64,000 nt of DNA from Bacillus sp. FJAT-27264 (GCF_001682855.1 NZ_MAQW01000001.1:268443-332442), one strand, 5' to 3'; positions 26,706 to 36,544 are shown, counted from the stretch's first letter. Program-made: numbers and translations. Notes: generated by a model from the sequence alone, not told the origin.

Positions 26706-29700
26706 TTAAAAGTTCTCGACTTCTTTGACTTTCCGCTTCTTCCACACGATCTCGTAGAGGACCGGAACAACTATCAGCGTGAGCAAGGTTGAAGTGAACA
26801 AACCGCCGATCACTGTTACTGCCAGGCCGCCAGAGATCAGACTTGTTGAGGAACCGGATAATGCCAGTGGCAACAGGGCCAGCATGGTCGCCAGTGCGGT
26901 CATCAGGATCGGTCTAAGCCTTGTTTTGCAAGCCTCGACAATGGCTTCGGTGATCGGCTGGCCACTCTTGCGGTTCTTCTCCACGCGGTCAAGCAGAACG
27001 ACTGCATTCGTCACAACAATACCGACCAGCATCAGCATGCCTATCATTCCGCTCATGGACAAGGCCTGCCCTGTAACTAGCAATGCGCCCAGAGAACCGA
27101 CCGGAATGAAGATCAGGGAAGACAGGATAATCAGCGGGGTAACTACACCCCCGAAGGTGATGCTCATAACCAGAAATACAAGTCCAACCGCTGCCGCCAT
27201 TGCAATACCCAGATTCGTAAAGCCCTCCTGCATCATCGCCATACCGCCGCCATAGCTAACCTCAACACCATCAGGCAAGGACAGGGCTGCAATATCCTTC
27301 TGCACCTCACGGGTGACGACCGAAGTGTTGTCTCCTTTGACGGTCCCTGAAACTTTGGCATAAGTCTTGCCATCGTTATGATTGACAGTAACCAGGGCAT
27401 CACGGACGGAGACATCGGCTACGTCGCCTAAGGTACGAACTCCGCTTGCCGTAGGTACCGGTATGCTCTTCAATTCCGCAAGCGAGGTAATCTGCTGACG
27501 ATAGGACAGTGTGACCGTCTGTTCCTTGTTGTCCAGCGTATAGCTCCCTGCACGAACAGGCTTAAGCTGCTCTGTTACTGCCTGCATGAGCACATAAGGA
27601 CTGACTTTCTCATCTATTCCTTGTTGATTGAGGGTAAGCTCCCATTTCGGAGTAACCTCGTTCATATTGTTCGTAACATCCTTGAGATTGCTATTTTGCC
27701 CCATCAGGTCCTCGATTTGCTTGGAGGCCTTGGACAAATCATCCATATTATCTGAATAGAGGCTGACATCAATATTGTTGCCGCTAGGCAGACCCTGCTG
27801 CTCACCAGCCTTGACTGACACTGTCGTACCGGGAATGACATTCTCCACTAGCGCCGGCAGGTCAGCCTTGGCTTTATCAATGACAGCTTCCATATCGATA
27901 TCCTTGGAAAATTGCGCTGTTACCGTTGCCCGGTTAGCCATACTGCCTGAGGACCGCATCGGATTATCTGCCGAACCGCCAACAGCGACCTGGTAATTCG
28001 TCACTCCGTTAAGATCTTTGACATAGCTCTCTACCTTTTTGCTGACCTGATCGCCCTGCTCTGTGCCACTTCCGGCTGGAAGCGTCAGCTGAATGGAAGC
28101 CGTTGGCACGGAATCTGCCGGCAGGAACGCAACACCCAGCAAAGGAATAGTGCTCAGCGAGCCAGCAAGAAGTACTAATGAAAGAATCATAACCAGCCAC
28201 TTGCGTTTCAGTGCAGCTTTAATCAGACGCTCATATACGCCCGTAAGTTTGCTTTCGCTCTTATGTGGCTTTACCTTTTTGAAGAAAGAGGCACCGAGCA
28301 CTGGAATAAGCATCACAGCGACCAGCAAACTCGCCACAATAGAGATTACGACGGCAAGAGAGAATGGGCGGAAGAACTCACCGATCACGCCATTAACAAA
28401 GCCCAGCGGTGCAAATACGACCACTGTAGCAATCGTTGATGACAACACTGGACTGATTACTTCCTTAGTCGCCCGGTAAGTTAAGTCCTTGCTCTTCAGC
28501 GATGCCCCCTTCTCTTGACGCCATCTGTAAATATTCTCAATGACCACGATACTATCATCGACGATGCGTCCGATGGATACGGCAATTCCACCCAGCGTCA
28601 TAATATTCAGGGTATATCCCATTTGGTTCATCACTGCGATTGTGGCGAAAATAGAGATTGGCAGTGACAGGATGGAGATAAGTGTTGCCCGTACATTACG
28701 CAGGAACAGGAAGATAATGATGATACAGAATAAAGCCCCGTACAATCCTTCCCGAATCAATGAATTGACCGATTCCTTGATTTCCTCTCCCTGATTCGAA
28801 ATCACATGTGCCTCTATATGATCGTTCTTGTAGGAATCCAGCAAGCTTTGAACCGCATCCCCTACATCTGCTGTATTAGCATCTTGGGTCTTGACCACTT
28901 CCAATACAAAGCTCGGTTCCCCGTTGTAACGTGTAATTTCATCGACTTGCGCAGAACTGGTTATCGTTGCAATATCAGAGAGCTTGATCGCAGCAGGTAT
29001 CGTGGCCACCTGACCACCTCCGGCAGCTCCTCTCGTCTGCTGCTGCCCAGCCCCGCCAGAAGAACCTGGAGCAGCTGCCATGCCCCCGCCTACTGCGCCT
29101 GCTGGGCCGAGCGGCAAATCCTTAATTTGCTGCAGGGTAGTGGCCGAGCCGGAGAGCCGGATCGGAATCGTGGTTTCACCCTCGTTTACATTTCCCAGCG
29201 GCAAAGCATAATTTAAGCCCTGAAGGGCTGTCTGGATAGAACTCAGCGAGATACCTAGTCTGGAAGCCTTCTCCTTGTCGACGACAATTTGCAGTTGGTC
29301 CGAAGCTGCTCCCTTCAGTGTCACCGAGCTGACCCCTTCAAGCTTCTGCAAAGCCGGAACGACATCATCCTCAAGCTTCCGGGTTAATTCTCCAGAGTCT
29401 TTGCCTGTAGAGAAAATAGCCGCCTGGTAGATTGGCATGGCGCCAGCCGAAAGGCGCTGCACACTCACCTTGGCATTCTCTGGTAGCTTCAATTTTGCCA
29501 CCGAAGCCTCAATATCTGTAGACAATTTGTCCATATCGGAACCGAATGGAAACTGGATCGAGATGCTGGACGCATTCTCTGTAGAAGTACTAGTCAAGGA
29601 ATCATACCCGGCAAAGTTCTTCAGGCTGTCCTCTATTGGTTTTGTAACTCCTGTCTCCATTTCCTCTGTGGATGCTCCAGGATTAATTGCCTGGATAAAT

Positions 29701-29837
29701 ACCGCAGGGAATTCGATATCCGGGAAAGTCTGTTGCTTGATCTGTGTCGCTGAATATACGCCATAGCCCATAATAAGAGCAAACAGGATCAGCACAGCCA
29801 CTGAATTTTTTAAACTGATTTTACTCAAAAGGTTCAT
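26706..29837 (-). CDS. RND-family efflux transporter (AcrB/SwrC-like)
   Basis: A 1043-residue inner-membrane exporter with the RND plan: TM1, a large outer loop, TM2-7, a second loop, TM8-12. The proton-relay TM4 motif IGRIVDDSIVVIENIYRW is intact. The first loop carries a Gly/Ala-rich insert (about residues 245-275: GGGMAAAPGSSGGAGQQQ). B. subtilis SwrC (YerP), which exports surfactin and resists antimicrobial lipids, is the nearest relative I know. No adaptor or outer-membrane partner is encoded here, as expected for Firmicutes. It follows the histidine kinase by 66 bases and is probably induced by that two-component system. Confidence 0.92.
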   Translation of the reverse strand: MNLLSKISLKNSVAVLILFALIMGYGVYSATQIKQQTFPDIEFPAVFIQAINPGASTEEMETGVTKPIEDSLKNFAGYDSLTSTSTENASSISIQFPFGSDMDKLSTDIEASVAKLKLPENAKVSVQRLSAGAMPIYQAAIFSTGKDSGELTRKLEDDVVPALQKLEGVSSVTLKGAASDQLQIVVDKEKASRLGISLSSIQTALQGLNYALPLGNVNEGETTIPIRLSGSATTLQQIKDLPLGPAGAVGGGMAAAPGSSGGAGQQQTRGAAGGGQVATIPAAIKLSDIATITSSAQVDEITRYNGEPSFVLEVVKTQDANTADVGDAVQSLLDSYKNDHIEAHVISNQGEEIKESVNSLIREGLYGALFCIIIIFLFLRNVRATLISILSLPISIFATIAVMNQMGYTLNIMTLGGIAVSIGRIVDDSIVVIENIYRWRQEKGASLKSKDLTYRATKEVISPVLSSTIATVVVFAPLGFVNGVIGEFFRPFSLAVVISIVASLLVAVMLIPVLGASFFKKVKPHKSESKLTGVYERLIKAALKRKWLVMILSLVLLAGSLSTIPLLGVAFLPADSVPTASIQLTLPAGSGTEQGDQVSKKVESYVKDLNGVTNYQVAVGGSADNPMRSSGSMANRATVTAQFSKDIDMEAVIDKAKADLPALVENVIPGTTVSVKAGEQQGLPSGNNIDVSLYSDNMDDLSKASKQIEDLMGQNSNLKDVTNNMNEVTPKWELTLNQQGIDEKVSPYVLMQAVTEQLKPVRAGSYTLDNKEQTVTLSYRQQITSLAELKSIPVPTASGVRTLGDVADVSVRDALVTVNHNDGKTYAKVSGTVKGDNTSVVTREVQKDIAALSLPDGVEVSYGGGMAMMQEGFTNLGIAMAAAVGLVFLVMSITFGGVVTPLIILSSLIFIPVGSLGALLVTGQALSMSGMIGMLMLVGIVVTNAVVLLDRVEKNRKSGQPITEAIVEACKTRLRPILMTALATMLALLPLALSGSSTSLISGGLAVTVIGGLFTSTLLTLIVVPVLYEIVWKKRKVKEVENF

Positions 29838-29903
29838 TCTTCTTCTCCTCCTCTATCTGACCACAGTATAAAGCCCGAATTTGTCCTCAATGTGAACTGA
29901 GGA

Positions 29904-31280
29904 TTACAATTCGGGCTTGTAGTAGAATTGGGGGAGTTGAACAGATACAGTAGTTCCTTTTCCCAGTGTGCTGGCGACTTCAATTTGACCCTTATGCAGG
30001 TCGACAATTCGCTTGACGATGGATAACCCGAGGCCGCTGCCGCCAACTTTTCGTTCTCTGGATTTATCCACTTTATAGAAGGGTTTGAAAATATGATGGA
30101 GTTCCTCCTCCGGAATTCCTGATCCGGTGTCAGCGATCTCCACTAACACCTGTTCTCCACTTAATAAGACTTTAATGTCAATGGTTCCGCCAATGTTCGT
30201 ATGTTTGATACTGTTGCTTAACAAATTACTCCATATTTGACTCAACCGGTCTTCATCCGCTTCGATGGTTACGGGAAGGACATCCAGATTGACTATCATC
30301 TCCTTGGCGGACCACTGAGGTTCCAGAGCAATCACCACTTGACGAAGCTGCTCATCCAGTGAGAATTTTCCCGGGGACAGCTGCATATGCTCGTATTCCA
30401 GTGTCGATAGCTGTAGTAAATCACCACTCAGCCTGGACAGGCGGTCGCTCTCAGCTTCAATGATATCCAGCAGCCGTATGCGCGTCTGTTCATCAAGCTG
30501 CTTGTATTTAAGCGCCTGCGTGAATCCCTTAATCGATGTCAGCGGAGATTGAATTTCATGGGATACATCCGAGACAAACCGCTTGCGGCTTTCCTCCAGC
30601 GTTCCCAGTTCCTTCGCCATCACATTAAAGCTCTGAGTCAGTTGGCCGATTTCGTCACTGCGCTTGCTGCTGAGGCTGACGCTGAAATCGCCTTTGGACA
30701 TTCTCCGGGTCGCACGGGTCAACCGCCGCAGCGGCTGCACGATGTACCTGGCAGCGATCAGAATGAACAAACTGCCGAAGCCCAGAATAAAGAGCAGTTG
30801 GGTTTTCAGGAAACCGCCGATCATGCTCACCAGTTCATTGATCTCCGGTGTGATGAACAATGCGCCGGGAGAGCCATTCACAGTCAATGGAAGACCAACC
30901 GTCATTCCACCCTCACCTTTATTTATACCACTGCGAAAAACGCCCCCGTGCAGGACCTCCGATACATGGGCTGCTTCCAGCTCCAACTGCCTTTGTTGAA
31001 CTTCACTGCTCACATACAGCAATTTCCCCTTGCTATCGTACATATGTACAGCATAGCCTGGGAGGGAGGATACCCCTGTCATCAGGTAATCCAGATCTCC
31101 CCCCTCAGCCTGCTCGTAAGCCTTGATCATCATTTTTCCGCTGGATATCATGTGATCTTGTAGTGCCTTCTTGATTTGTCCTATATATATGTGATTTATC
31201 AACAGCGATGCCGTGAAAATACTAAGGATAACAGCCCCCAGAAAGGTCAGTACCACACGTACATACAGCGATTTAATCAT
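29904..31280 (-). CDS. Sensor histidine kinase
   Basis: A 458-residue membrane kinase. TM1 lies at about 10-29, an extracytoplasmic sensor at 30-158, TM2 at 160-180 and HAMP to about 232. The HisKA domain has the phosphorylated His241 (DVSHEIQSPLTSIKGF). The ATPase domain has the N box NLLSNSIKHT, the G1 box DTGSGIPEEE and GGSGLGLSIVKRIV. The gene overlaps the response regulator gene by eight bases and precedes the RND transporter, so it likely senses an envelope-active compound and controls export. Confidence 0.93.
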   Translation of the reverse strand: MIKSLYVRVVLTFLGAVILSIFTASLLINHIYIGQIKKALQDHMISSGKMMIKAYEQAEGGDLDYLMTGVSSLPGYAVHMYDSKGKLLYVSSEVQQRQLELEAAHVSEVLHGGVFRSGINKGEGGMTVGLPLTVNGSPGALFITPEINELVSMIGGFLKTQLLFILGFGSLFILIAARYIVQPLRRLTRATRRMSKGDFSVSLSSKRSDEIGQLTQSFNVMAKELGTLEESRKRFVSDVSHEIQSPLTSIKGFTQALKYKQLDEQTRIRLLDIIEAESDRLSRLSGDLLQLSTLEYEHMQLSPGKFSLDEQLRQVVIALEPQWSAKEMIVNLDVLPVTIEADEDRLSQIWSNLLSNSIKHTNIGGTIDIKVLLSGEQVLVEIADTGSGIPEEELHHIFKPFYKVDKSRERKVGGSGLGLSIVKRIVDLHKGQIEVASTLGKGTTVSVQLPQFYYKPEL

Positions 31281-31956
31281 GCAGAACCTCCAGCCGGTAA
31301 CCTACACCTCGCAGCGTAACAATTCGGAAATCTCCGCTATGCGGCTGGAATCGGTCCCGCAGCCGTTTGATATGTGTATCTACAGTTCGTTCATCGCCAA
31401 AATACTCATAACCCCAAATCTGGCGGATCAGCATATCGCGTGTGAAGATTTGACCGGGGTAACTTGCCAGCTTCCACAGCACCTCGAACTCCTTAAGCGG
31501 CAACGTAGTCAATTGACCGGTGGCATCATGCAAGACATGATAACCCCTCTTATCTAACGTAATGCTGCCTAGCTTGATGGTATGGGATGTGGAAATACCG
31601 TATCGCTTCAGCAGCGCCTTGACCCGCATGACCATCTCCATCGGATCAAATGGCTTAACTAGATAGTCGTCAGTGCCAAGGCGAAATCCCTTGATTTTGT
31701 CGGCAGGCTCGCCTTTAGCTGTAATCATCAGGACCGGTCTATCCCCGGCCTCCCGAATCCGTCTGCACAGTTCCCACCCGTCCATACCGGGCATCATAAT
31801 ATCTATAATTACGAGATCGACATCATGTTTCTCGTAATAGCTCCAGGCGTCCGCGCCATTGCTTGCCTCTATAATTTCCATACCCTCATCCTTCAGGAAA
31901 AGGCTAACCAACTCCCGAATATGCGCCTCATCATCCGCCACCAAAATTGTTGTCAC
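31273..31956 (-). CDS. OmpR-family response regulator
   Basis: A 227-residue regulator. I place the start at GTG 31954-31956 (VTTILVADDE), with AGGTG nine bases upstream; an ATG 21 bases earlier has no ribosome site. The receiver domain has the acidic pair D8-D9 and phospho-acceptor D52 (VIIDIMMPGMDG), Lys in LVKPFDP, and a C-terminal winged-helix DNA-binding domain (LKEFEVLWKLASYPGQIFTR, ERTVDTHIKRLRDRF). First gene of the regulator-kinase-RND operon. Confidence 0.94.
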   Translation of the reverse strand: MTTILVADDEAHIRELVSLFLKDEGMEIIEASNGADAWSYYEKHDVDLVIIDIMMPGMDGWELCRRIREAGDRPVLMITAKGEPADKIKGFRLGTDDYLVKPFDPMEMVMRVKALLKRYGISTSHTIKLGSITLDKRGYHVLHDATGQLTTLPLKEFEVLWKLASYPGQIFTRDMLIRQIWGYEYFGDERTVDTHIKRLRDRFQPHSGDFRIVTLRGVGYRLEVLHD

Positions 31957-32163
31957 GCTGTACCACACCTCATCCAATTGTTTTCCCTGACAATCATCAC
32001 TTTAGTATATCGGCCTAATTTGTACTGAAAGTGAACAGAACATTACATCCTAACGATCATTAGGATTTTACATGGAGTAAGGTCGTCATTGTTCCTGCAA
32101 GGGCGGCTGAAATGAAAAGCATCCGCGGATTGTGGAAAAGATACCCGTGGAGGAATCGCCAGT

Positions 32164-33063
32164 TTATTTATCCTGGGATTCCACGGCATGACCACCGAAC
32201 TCGTTGCGCAGTGCCGCAACCACCTTGCCGGTAAAGGTATCGGTCTCCAGCGAACGGTAACGCATCAGCAGCGACATAGCGATAACCGGTGTAGCAGCTT
32301 GAAGATCAAAAGCAGTTTCCAGCGTCCACCGGCCTTCACCAGAGGAATGCATCACGCCTTTAATCTCTTCCAGCTTAGCATCCTTGGAGAAGGCGCGTTC
32401 CACCAGCTCCATCAGCCAAGATCGGATGACGGAGCCATTGTTCCATACCCGGGCCACCTGTTCGAAGTTGAAATCAAAACCGCTTTTCTCCAGAACCTCG
32501 AAGCCCTCCCCGATGGCAGCCATCATCCCGTATTCAATCCCGTTATGCACCATCTTCAGGAAATGCCCGCTACCGGATTTGCCTGCATAGAGATATCCAT
32601 TCTCCACGGAAGTATCCCGGAACAGCGGCTCAACAATCGCCCAAGCTTCCGGATCGCCACCAATCATGTAACAGGCGCCGTTTCGCGCACCTTCCATCCC
32701 ACCCGAGGTACCGGCATCCATGAAGCTGATGCCATGCTGACGCAGGGCCTCATAACGGCTAATGGACTGCTTGTAATGGGAGTTCCCTGCTTCAATGACG
32801 ATATCACCTTGTGATAACAGCGGAGTCAGCTCAGCGATCACATTGTCCACGACCGGATGAGGAACCATGATCCAGAGAATACGCGGCTGCTGTAATTTGC
32901 TCACAAGCTCTGCCAGACTTGCTGCACCTTCCGCACCGTTCTTTATCATCTCTTCCACAGCCGGTGTATTCAGGTCAAACGCTGCCACCTCATGTCCGTG
33001 TTCCAGCAGATTCAGTCCAAGGTTATAGCCCATTTTTCCAAGTCCAATTAATCCTACTTTCAT
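32164..33063 (-). CDS. gnd: 6-phosphogluconate dehydrogenase, short form (decarboxylating)
   Basis: A 299-residue oxidoreductase converting 6-phosphogluconate to ribulose 5-phosphate and CO2. The Rossmann motif is GLIGLGKMGYNLGLNLLEHG. The substrate region has GTSGGMEGARNGACYMIGGD and the catalytic Lys in FLKMVHNGIEYGMM. At about 300 residues it is the short YqeC-like form, often NAD-dependent, not the 470-residue GndA/GntZ type. It follows zwf by 105 bases on the same strand, giving the two dehydrogenases of the oxidative pentose phosphate pathway together. Confidence 0.9.
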   Translation of the reverse strand: MKVGLIGLGKMGYNLGLNLLEHGHEVAAFDLNTPAVEEMIKNGAEGAASLAELVSKLQQPRILWIMVPHPVVDNVIAELTPLLSQGDIVIEAGNSHYKQSISRYEALRQHGISFMDAGTSGGMEGARNGACYMIGGDPEAWAIVEPLFRDTSVENGYLYAGKSGSGHFLKMVHNGIEYGMMAAIGEGFEVLEKSGFDFNFEQVARVWNNGSVIRSWLMELVERAFSKDAKLEEIKGVMHSSGEGRWTLETAFDLQAATPVIAMSLLMRYRSLETDTFTGKVVAALRNEFGGHAVESQDK

Positions 33064-33168
33064 CTAAATTCCCTCCTGTGTATGATCATGTATGGTCCAA
33101 ATACTTCCTTTTTAAGGTGTATAGAAAAAGAAGATCCAGAGGCCGAGGCCCCTGGACGGGTTTAGAAA

Positions 33169-34680
33169 TTACAGAACACCTGCCGGTACGGATTGAACCT
33201 CTTGAGCTTCTGGTTCCTCATTCTCGTCCAACCACCAGTGGTCATCGCCAAGCAGTTCAGCTGCCGCATCAGGACCGTGAGAGCCAGCAGCATAGCTGTG
33301 CAGCGGAAGAACGCCTGCTTCCATCGCTTCTTGGATCGGCTGAACCCATTGCCAGGACAGCTCCACTTCATCCCAATGGGCAAAGAAGGTCGAGTCGCCG
33401 CGCAGGGCATCATAAATGAGGTTCTCGTAAGATTCCGGAATTTCCGGGTTACCAAGTTGATAATTGATGCGGACAGGCTCCAGCTTGCCGGTACGAAGCG
33501 GATCTTTAGTGTTGAGCTGCAGAGTAATCGCTTCATTCGGACTGATATCAATAATCAGCAGGTTAGGGTCAGTGTTCCCTTTATTCAGATTGTTATAATC
33601 ATTAAGTGGTTCTTTGAATTCAATGACAATTCTCGTGGACTTCTCTTTCATACGTTTGCCGGTCCGAATGTAGATCGGAACTTCATTCCACATCGGATCT
33701 TCAATCCAAAGGCGGGCAGCGATGTAGGTCTCGTTCCGCGAGCTGGAGTCGATTCCCGGTTCGTCCAAATAGCCTGGCACGGGATTGCCCTTGATTTCTC
33801 CGGCTGCATATTGTCCCAGCACGACATCACGTGTAAGATCTTCTTTTATCAACGGGCGGAGCGATTCCATTACATACCGCTTCTTGTTGCTGACATCTTC
33901 TGGTGTGCTGCCTTTAGGAAGCTGCATGGCTGTCATCATCAACAGCTGGAGCATGTGATTCTGGAACATATCCCGCAGCGCGCCGGACTTGTCGTAATAA
34001 CCAGCCCGTTCCTCTACCCCAACCGTTTCGCTCGCCGTAATTTGCACATTGGCGATATAACGGTTTTTCCAAAGAGCTCTCAGTACTGGATTGGAATATT
34101 TGAGCACTTCCAGATTCTGTACCATTGGCTTGCCCAGGAAGTGGTCAATACGGAAGATTTCTTCTTCTTTAAACGCAGCCGAAAGGCTCTCATTCAACAC
34201 TCTCGCCGACGCCAGATCCGTACCGAACGGCTTCTCAATCACCAGACGTTTCCAACCCTCTGTCGAGCCCAGCCCGCTGGAATTAATGTTCGCAGCTATT
34301 TCACCGAAGAATTCAGGACCGACGGACAGGTAGAACATGCGGTTCTCAGGAATCCCTAACGCTTCTTCCCTAGCCTTGACATGTCCCAGCAGCTTCACGT
34401 AGTCTTCTGGACGGCCCACGTCCAGCACTGTATATTCAAACGCCTGGATGAACGTCCGAAGCTTTTCGGATTCTTCTGCCGGCTTTCTGGAGAAGGTTTG
34501 AAGGGAATTCAGTACCTGCGCCTGAAACGCTTCGTTCGACAGTTCCCGTCTGCCGAGTCCGATTACGGATAAAGGTAGTGAGATTTTACCATCTAAAAAC
34601 AGGTTATATAAAGCGGGATAAATTTTCCGTTTCGCCAAATCTCCGGTAGCGCCAAATAGCACAAAAGTTGATGATTCCAC
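33169..34680 (-). CDS. zwf: Glucose-6-phosphate 1-dehydrogenase
   Basis: A 503-residue enzyme that oxidises glucose 6-phosphate to 6-phosphogluconolactone and makes NADPH. The coenzyme fold is FVLFGATGDLAKRKIYPALY; the active-site signature is RIDHFLGKPMVQNLEVLKYSN (Tyr of the consensus replaced by Phe); EKPFGTDLASA and PIYIRTGKRMKEK complete the family pattern. Length is normal. It has its own promoter and heads an operon with gnd. Confidence 0.96.
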   Translation of the reverse strand: MESSTFVLFGATGDLAKRKIYPALYNLFLDGKISLPLSVIGLGRRELSNEAFQAQVLNSLQTFSRKPAEESEKLRTFIQAFEYTVLDVGRPEDYVKLLGHVKAREEALGIPENRMFYLSVGPEFFGEIAANINSSGLGSTEGWKRLVIEKPFGTDLASARVLNESLSAAFKEEEIFRIDHFLGKPMVQNLEVLKYSNPVLRALWKNRYIANVQITASETVGVEERAGYYDKSGALRDMFQNHMLQLLMMTAMQLPKGSTPEDVSNKKRYVMESLRPLIKEDLTRDVVLGQYAAGEIKGNPVPGYLDEPGIDSSSRNETYIAARLWIEDPMWNEVPIYIRTGKRMKEKSTRIVIEFKEPLNDYNNLNKGNTDPNLLIIDISPNEAITLQLNTKDPLRTGKLEPVRINYQLGNPEIPESYENLIYDALRGDSTFFAHWDEVELSWQWVQPIQEAMEAGVLPLHSYAAGSHGPDAAAELLGDDHWWLDENEEPEAQEVQSVPAGVL

Positions 34681-34751
34681 TTTAATTCCTCCTGTTGTTA
34701 ATATATATTTATGAGGTTACTATTAATTACTTCTTAACTTTTATATCACAC

Positions 34752-34780
34752 ATCATACGACGATAATGTCCATTCGTCAA
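34752..34780 (-). promoter_or_regulatory. Sigma-A-type promoter of zwf
   Basis: On the minus strand TTGACG (34775-34780) and TATGAT (34752-34757) are separated by 17 bases, about 70 bases before the zwf start. Confidence 0.6.
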
Positions 34781-34793
34781 CATCATTTCGACA

Positions 34794-34833
34794 TTTACAG
34801 AAGTTATTCATTTCACTATACTATGTTATAGTA
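34794..34833 (+). promoter_or_regulatory. hxlR promoter with palindromic operator candidate
   Basis: TTTACA (34794-34799) and TATACT (34817-34822) are 17 bases apart. A perfect palindrome TACTAT-GTT-ATAGTA (34819-34833) overlaps the -10 box and could be the regulator's own binding site. Confidence 0.55.
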
Positions 34834-34877
34834 AGAAAGATATTAATGATAACCTTCAAAAAGGATGAAGCCAACTT

Positions 34878-35192
34878 ATGAAAGAGCCCCCCAAGCCATT
34901 ACATGCCAAAGTCGAAAGTGCTTACCATATCATCGGGAAAAAATGGGTGAACCTGATCGTCCATGTACTCATGGAAGGACCGAAACGGTTCAACGAGTTG
35001 AACGCCATTATCCCTGTCCTCAGCAAACGCATGCTGAATGAACGACTGAAGGAGCTTGAAGAGTCCGGCATCCTGAAGCGCCATGTCATTCCGGAGCGAC
35101 CTGTCCGCACGGAATATACTTTGACAGAACAAGGAAGAGAACTTGGAACCGCCTTATTTCATGTGGAAGCTTGGGGAATGAAATGGCTGTAA
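34878..35192 (+). CDS. HxlR-family transcriptional regulator
   Basis: A 104-residue winged-helix protein. It has the family core IGKKWVNLIVHVLMEGPKRFNEL, the recognition helix LSKRMLNERLKELEESGILKR, the wing ERPVRTEYTLTEQGREL, and a dimer helix. It lacks the N-terminal Cys that makes some HxlR members redox sensors. AAAAGGATG lies upstream of the ATG. It is divergent from zwf, and its stop lies four bases from that of ybaK, which runs the other way. Confidence 0.88.
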   Translation: MKEPPKPLHAKVESAYHIIGKKWVNLIVHVLMEGPKRFNELNAIIPVLSKRMLNERLKELEESGILKRHVIPERPVRTEYTLTEQGRELGTALFHVEAWGMKWL

Positions 35193-35195
35193 CAA

Positions 35196-35678
35196 CTATT
35201 TAACAAGTTCCACAAAAACAGCGGACACCGTGTTCGCCAACTGCTGCGGAACCACGCCCATCTGTGTACCCACTCTTCCTGCGCTGACAGCCATCGTCTC
35301 CAACAGCTCGGCACTTACATCTATAAAGGTGGGGTAGAGCTTCTTCATGCCGACCGGCGAGCAACCACCGCGGACATAGCCTGTCCACTTAAGCAAATCC
35401 TTCATTGGCAGCATTTCGATCTTTTTCTCCCCGGCAGCTTTGGCGGCCTTCTTCAAGTCCAATTCCTCGCCCACAGGGATCACGAACACATACAGATGAG
35501 GTCCGCTATGCGATACCAGGGTCTTAAAGACCTGCTCCGCAGGCTGACCGATCTTCTCCGCTACCGCCGTACCGTGGATCTGCCCATCCTCATGATCATA
35601 AGTAAACACCTCATACGAAATCTTCTGCGCGTCGAGGATTCGCATGGCATTAGTTTTACCCGCTTGCATCATCATCAA
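35196..35678 (-). CDS. ybaK: Cys-tRNA(Pro)/aminoacyl-tRNA deacylase, YbaK/EbsC family
   Basis: A 160-residue trans-editing enzyme that removes Cys from mischarged tRNA-Pro. Family motifs are AMRILDAQKISYEVFTYDH, the catalytic Lys in VFKTLVSH, YVFVIPVGEELDLKKAAKA, and the loop GYVRGGCSPVGMKKLYPTFID. Several adjacent ATG codons follow GGAAAGG, so the exact start is uncertain by one to three codons. Confidence 0.9.
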   Translation of the reverse strand: MMMMQAGKTNAMRILDAQKISYEVFTYDHEDGQIHGTAVAEKIGQPAEQVFKTLVSHSGPHLYVFVIPVGEELDLKKAAKAAGEKKIEMLPMKDLLKWTGYVRGGCSPVGMKKLYPTFIDVSAELLETMAVSAGRVGTQMGVVPQQLANTVSAVFVELVK

Positions 35679-35725
35679 CCTTTCCTTCTGTTACCTTACA
35701 TCTTACCGCCTGAACATGTGATCCA

Positions 35726-36544
35726 TCAAGGTTCGAAGCCTTCCCGACTTACATATACCCCATCCTCGGAAAATACCGGCTTCATCCGCTCATACACAAT
35801 GCGCCAGGCAGAGGGGTCGTACCACTCTTGCAGCTCCGATTCTTCATATAAGGAGTAAATCCCCAGATTCCGTGTACGTTTTCCTCCACTGCCGTCTCCC
35901 ATAAAATAATCATCCACACACACCCGATCCACCACTTCTTTCAGCTTTTCCGGGAATGCGGGACTGCTCGGAAGCACCGGAGCAATTGCGACTTGTGTGG
36001 GAATGCCTGCCTCCTTGAGCAACTCCAGCGTCTTAAGCCGAGCACCAATCGGTGGTGCTGCCGGTGTAAATCGCTGGCGAATCTCATCCAAATCGGTCTC
36101 CACCGTCATGCTTACTCTAACACGATCACCAAGTTCCTTTAACAAATCCATATCCCGCCGCACCAGCGGACTCCGCGTCTGCAGTAGCAGAAAGTCTGGC
36201 TGCTCCTGCACCATAACCTCAAGTAGCGACCGTGTAACCAGTTCCTTATATTCAACTGGCTGATAGGGATCTGTACTGGAGGACATGAAAATAGTGACTA
36301 GTCCCTTCGCCTTTGCTCGGATCAGTTCCTTGCGTAAAAGCTCCGCCGCTCCCTGCTTGATGTCCACCCAGGTGCCCCAATCTTCCTTACGGAAGATCGA
36401 GACCGGCATTTGGCGCACATAACAGTAAGAGCAAGCAAAAGAACAACCACTGTATGGATTCAAGGAATGGCTATAACCGGACAGAAAACCCGTTCCTTTA
36501 TTCAGCAGCGTCTTAGGCTGTTTGTACAAAAGCTCCGTAGCCAT
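35726..36544 (-). CDS. Radical SAM protein, spore-photoproduct-lyase-like (Rv2578c type)
   Basis: A 272-residue protein; the start MATELLYKQP follows GAGGTG. The SAM cluster is C-SFA-C-SY-C within NPYSGCSFACSYCYVRQMP (about residues 30-48). Further blocks are IFMSSSTDPYQPVE, FLLLQTRSPLVRRD and VSMTVETDLDEIR. The family is related to spore photoproduct lyase but lacks its full C-terminal region, and its substrate is unknown. Monocistronic or with an uncertain link to ybaK, 47 bases downstream. Confidence 0.82.
   Translation of the reverse strand: MATELLYKQPKTLLNKGTGFLSGYSHSLNPYSGCSFACSYCYVRQMPVSIFRKEDWGTWVDIKQGAAELLRKELIRAKAKGLVTIFMSSSTDPYQPVEYKELVTRSLLEVMVQEQPDFLLLQTRSPLVRRDMDLLKELGDRVRVSMTVETDLDEIRQRFTPAAPPIGARLKTLELLKEAGIPTQVAIAPVLPSSPAFPEKLKEVVDRVCVDDYFMGDGSGGKRTRNLGIYSLYEESELQEWYDPSAWRIVYERMKPVFSEDGVYVSREGFEP

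Noticed and set aside
33193..34359. 388-codon open frame antisense to zwf
   Set aside because: It is the mirror of a highly conserved G6PD gene; no ribosome site and composition follows the zwf codon pattern.
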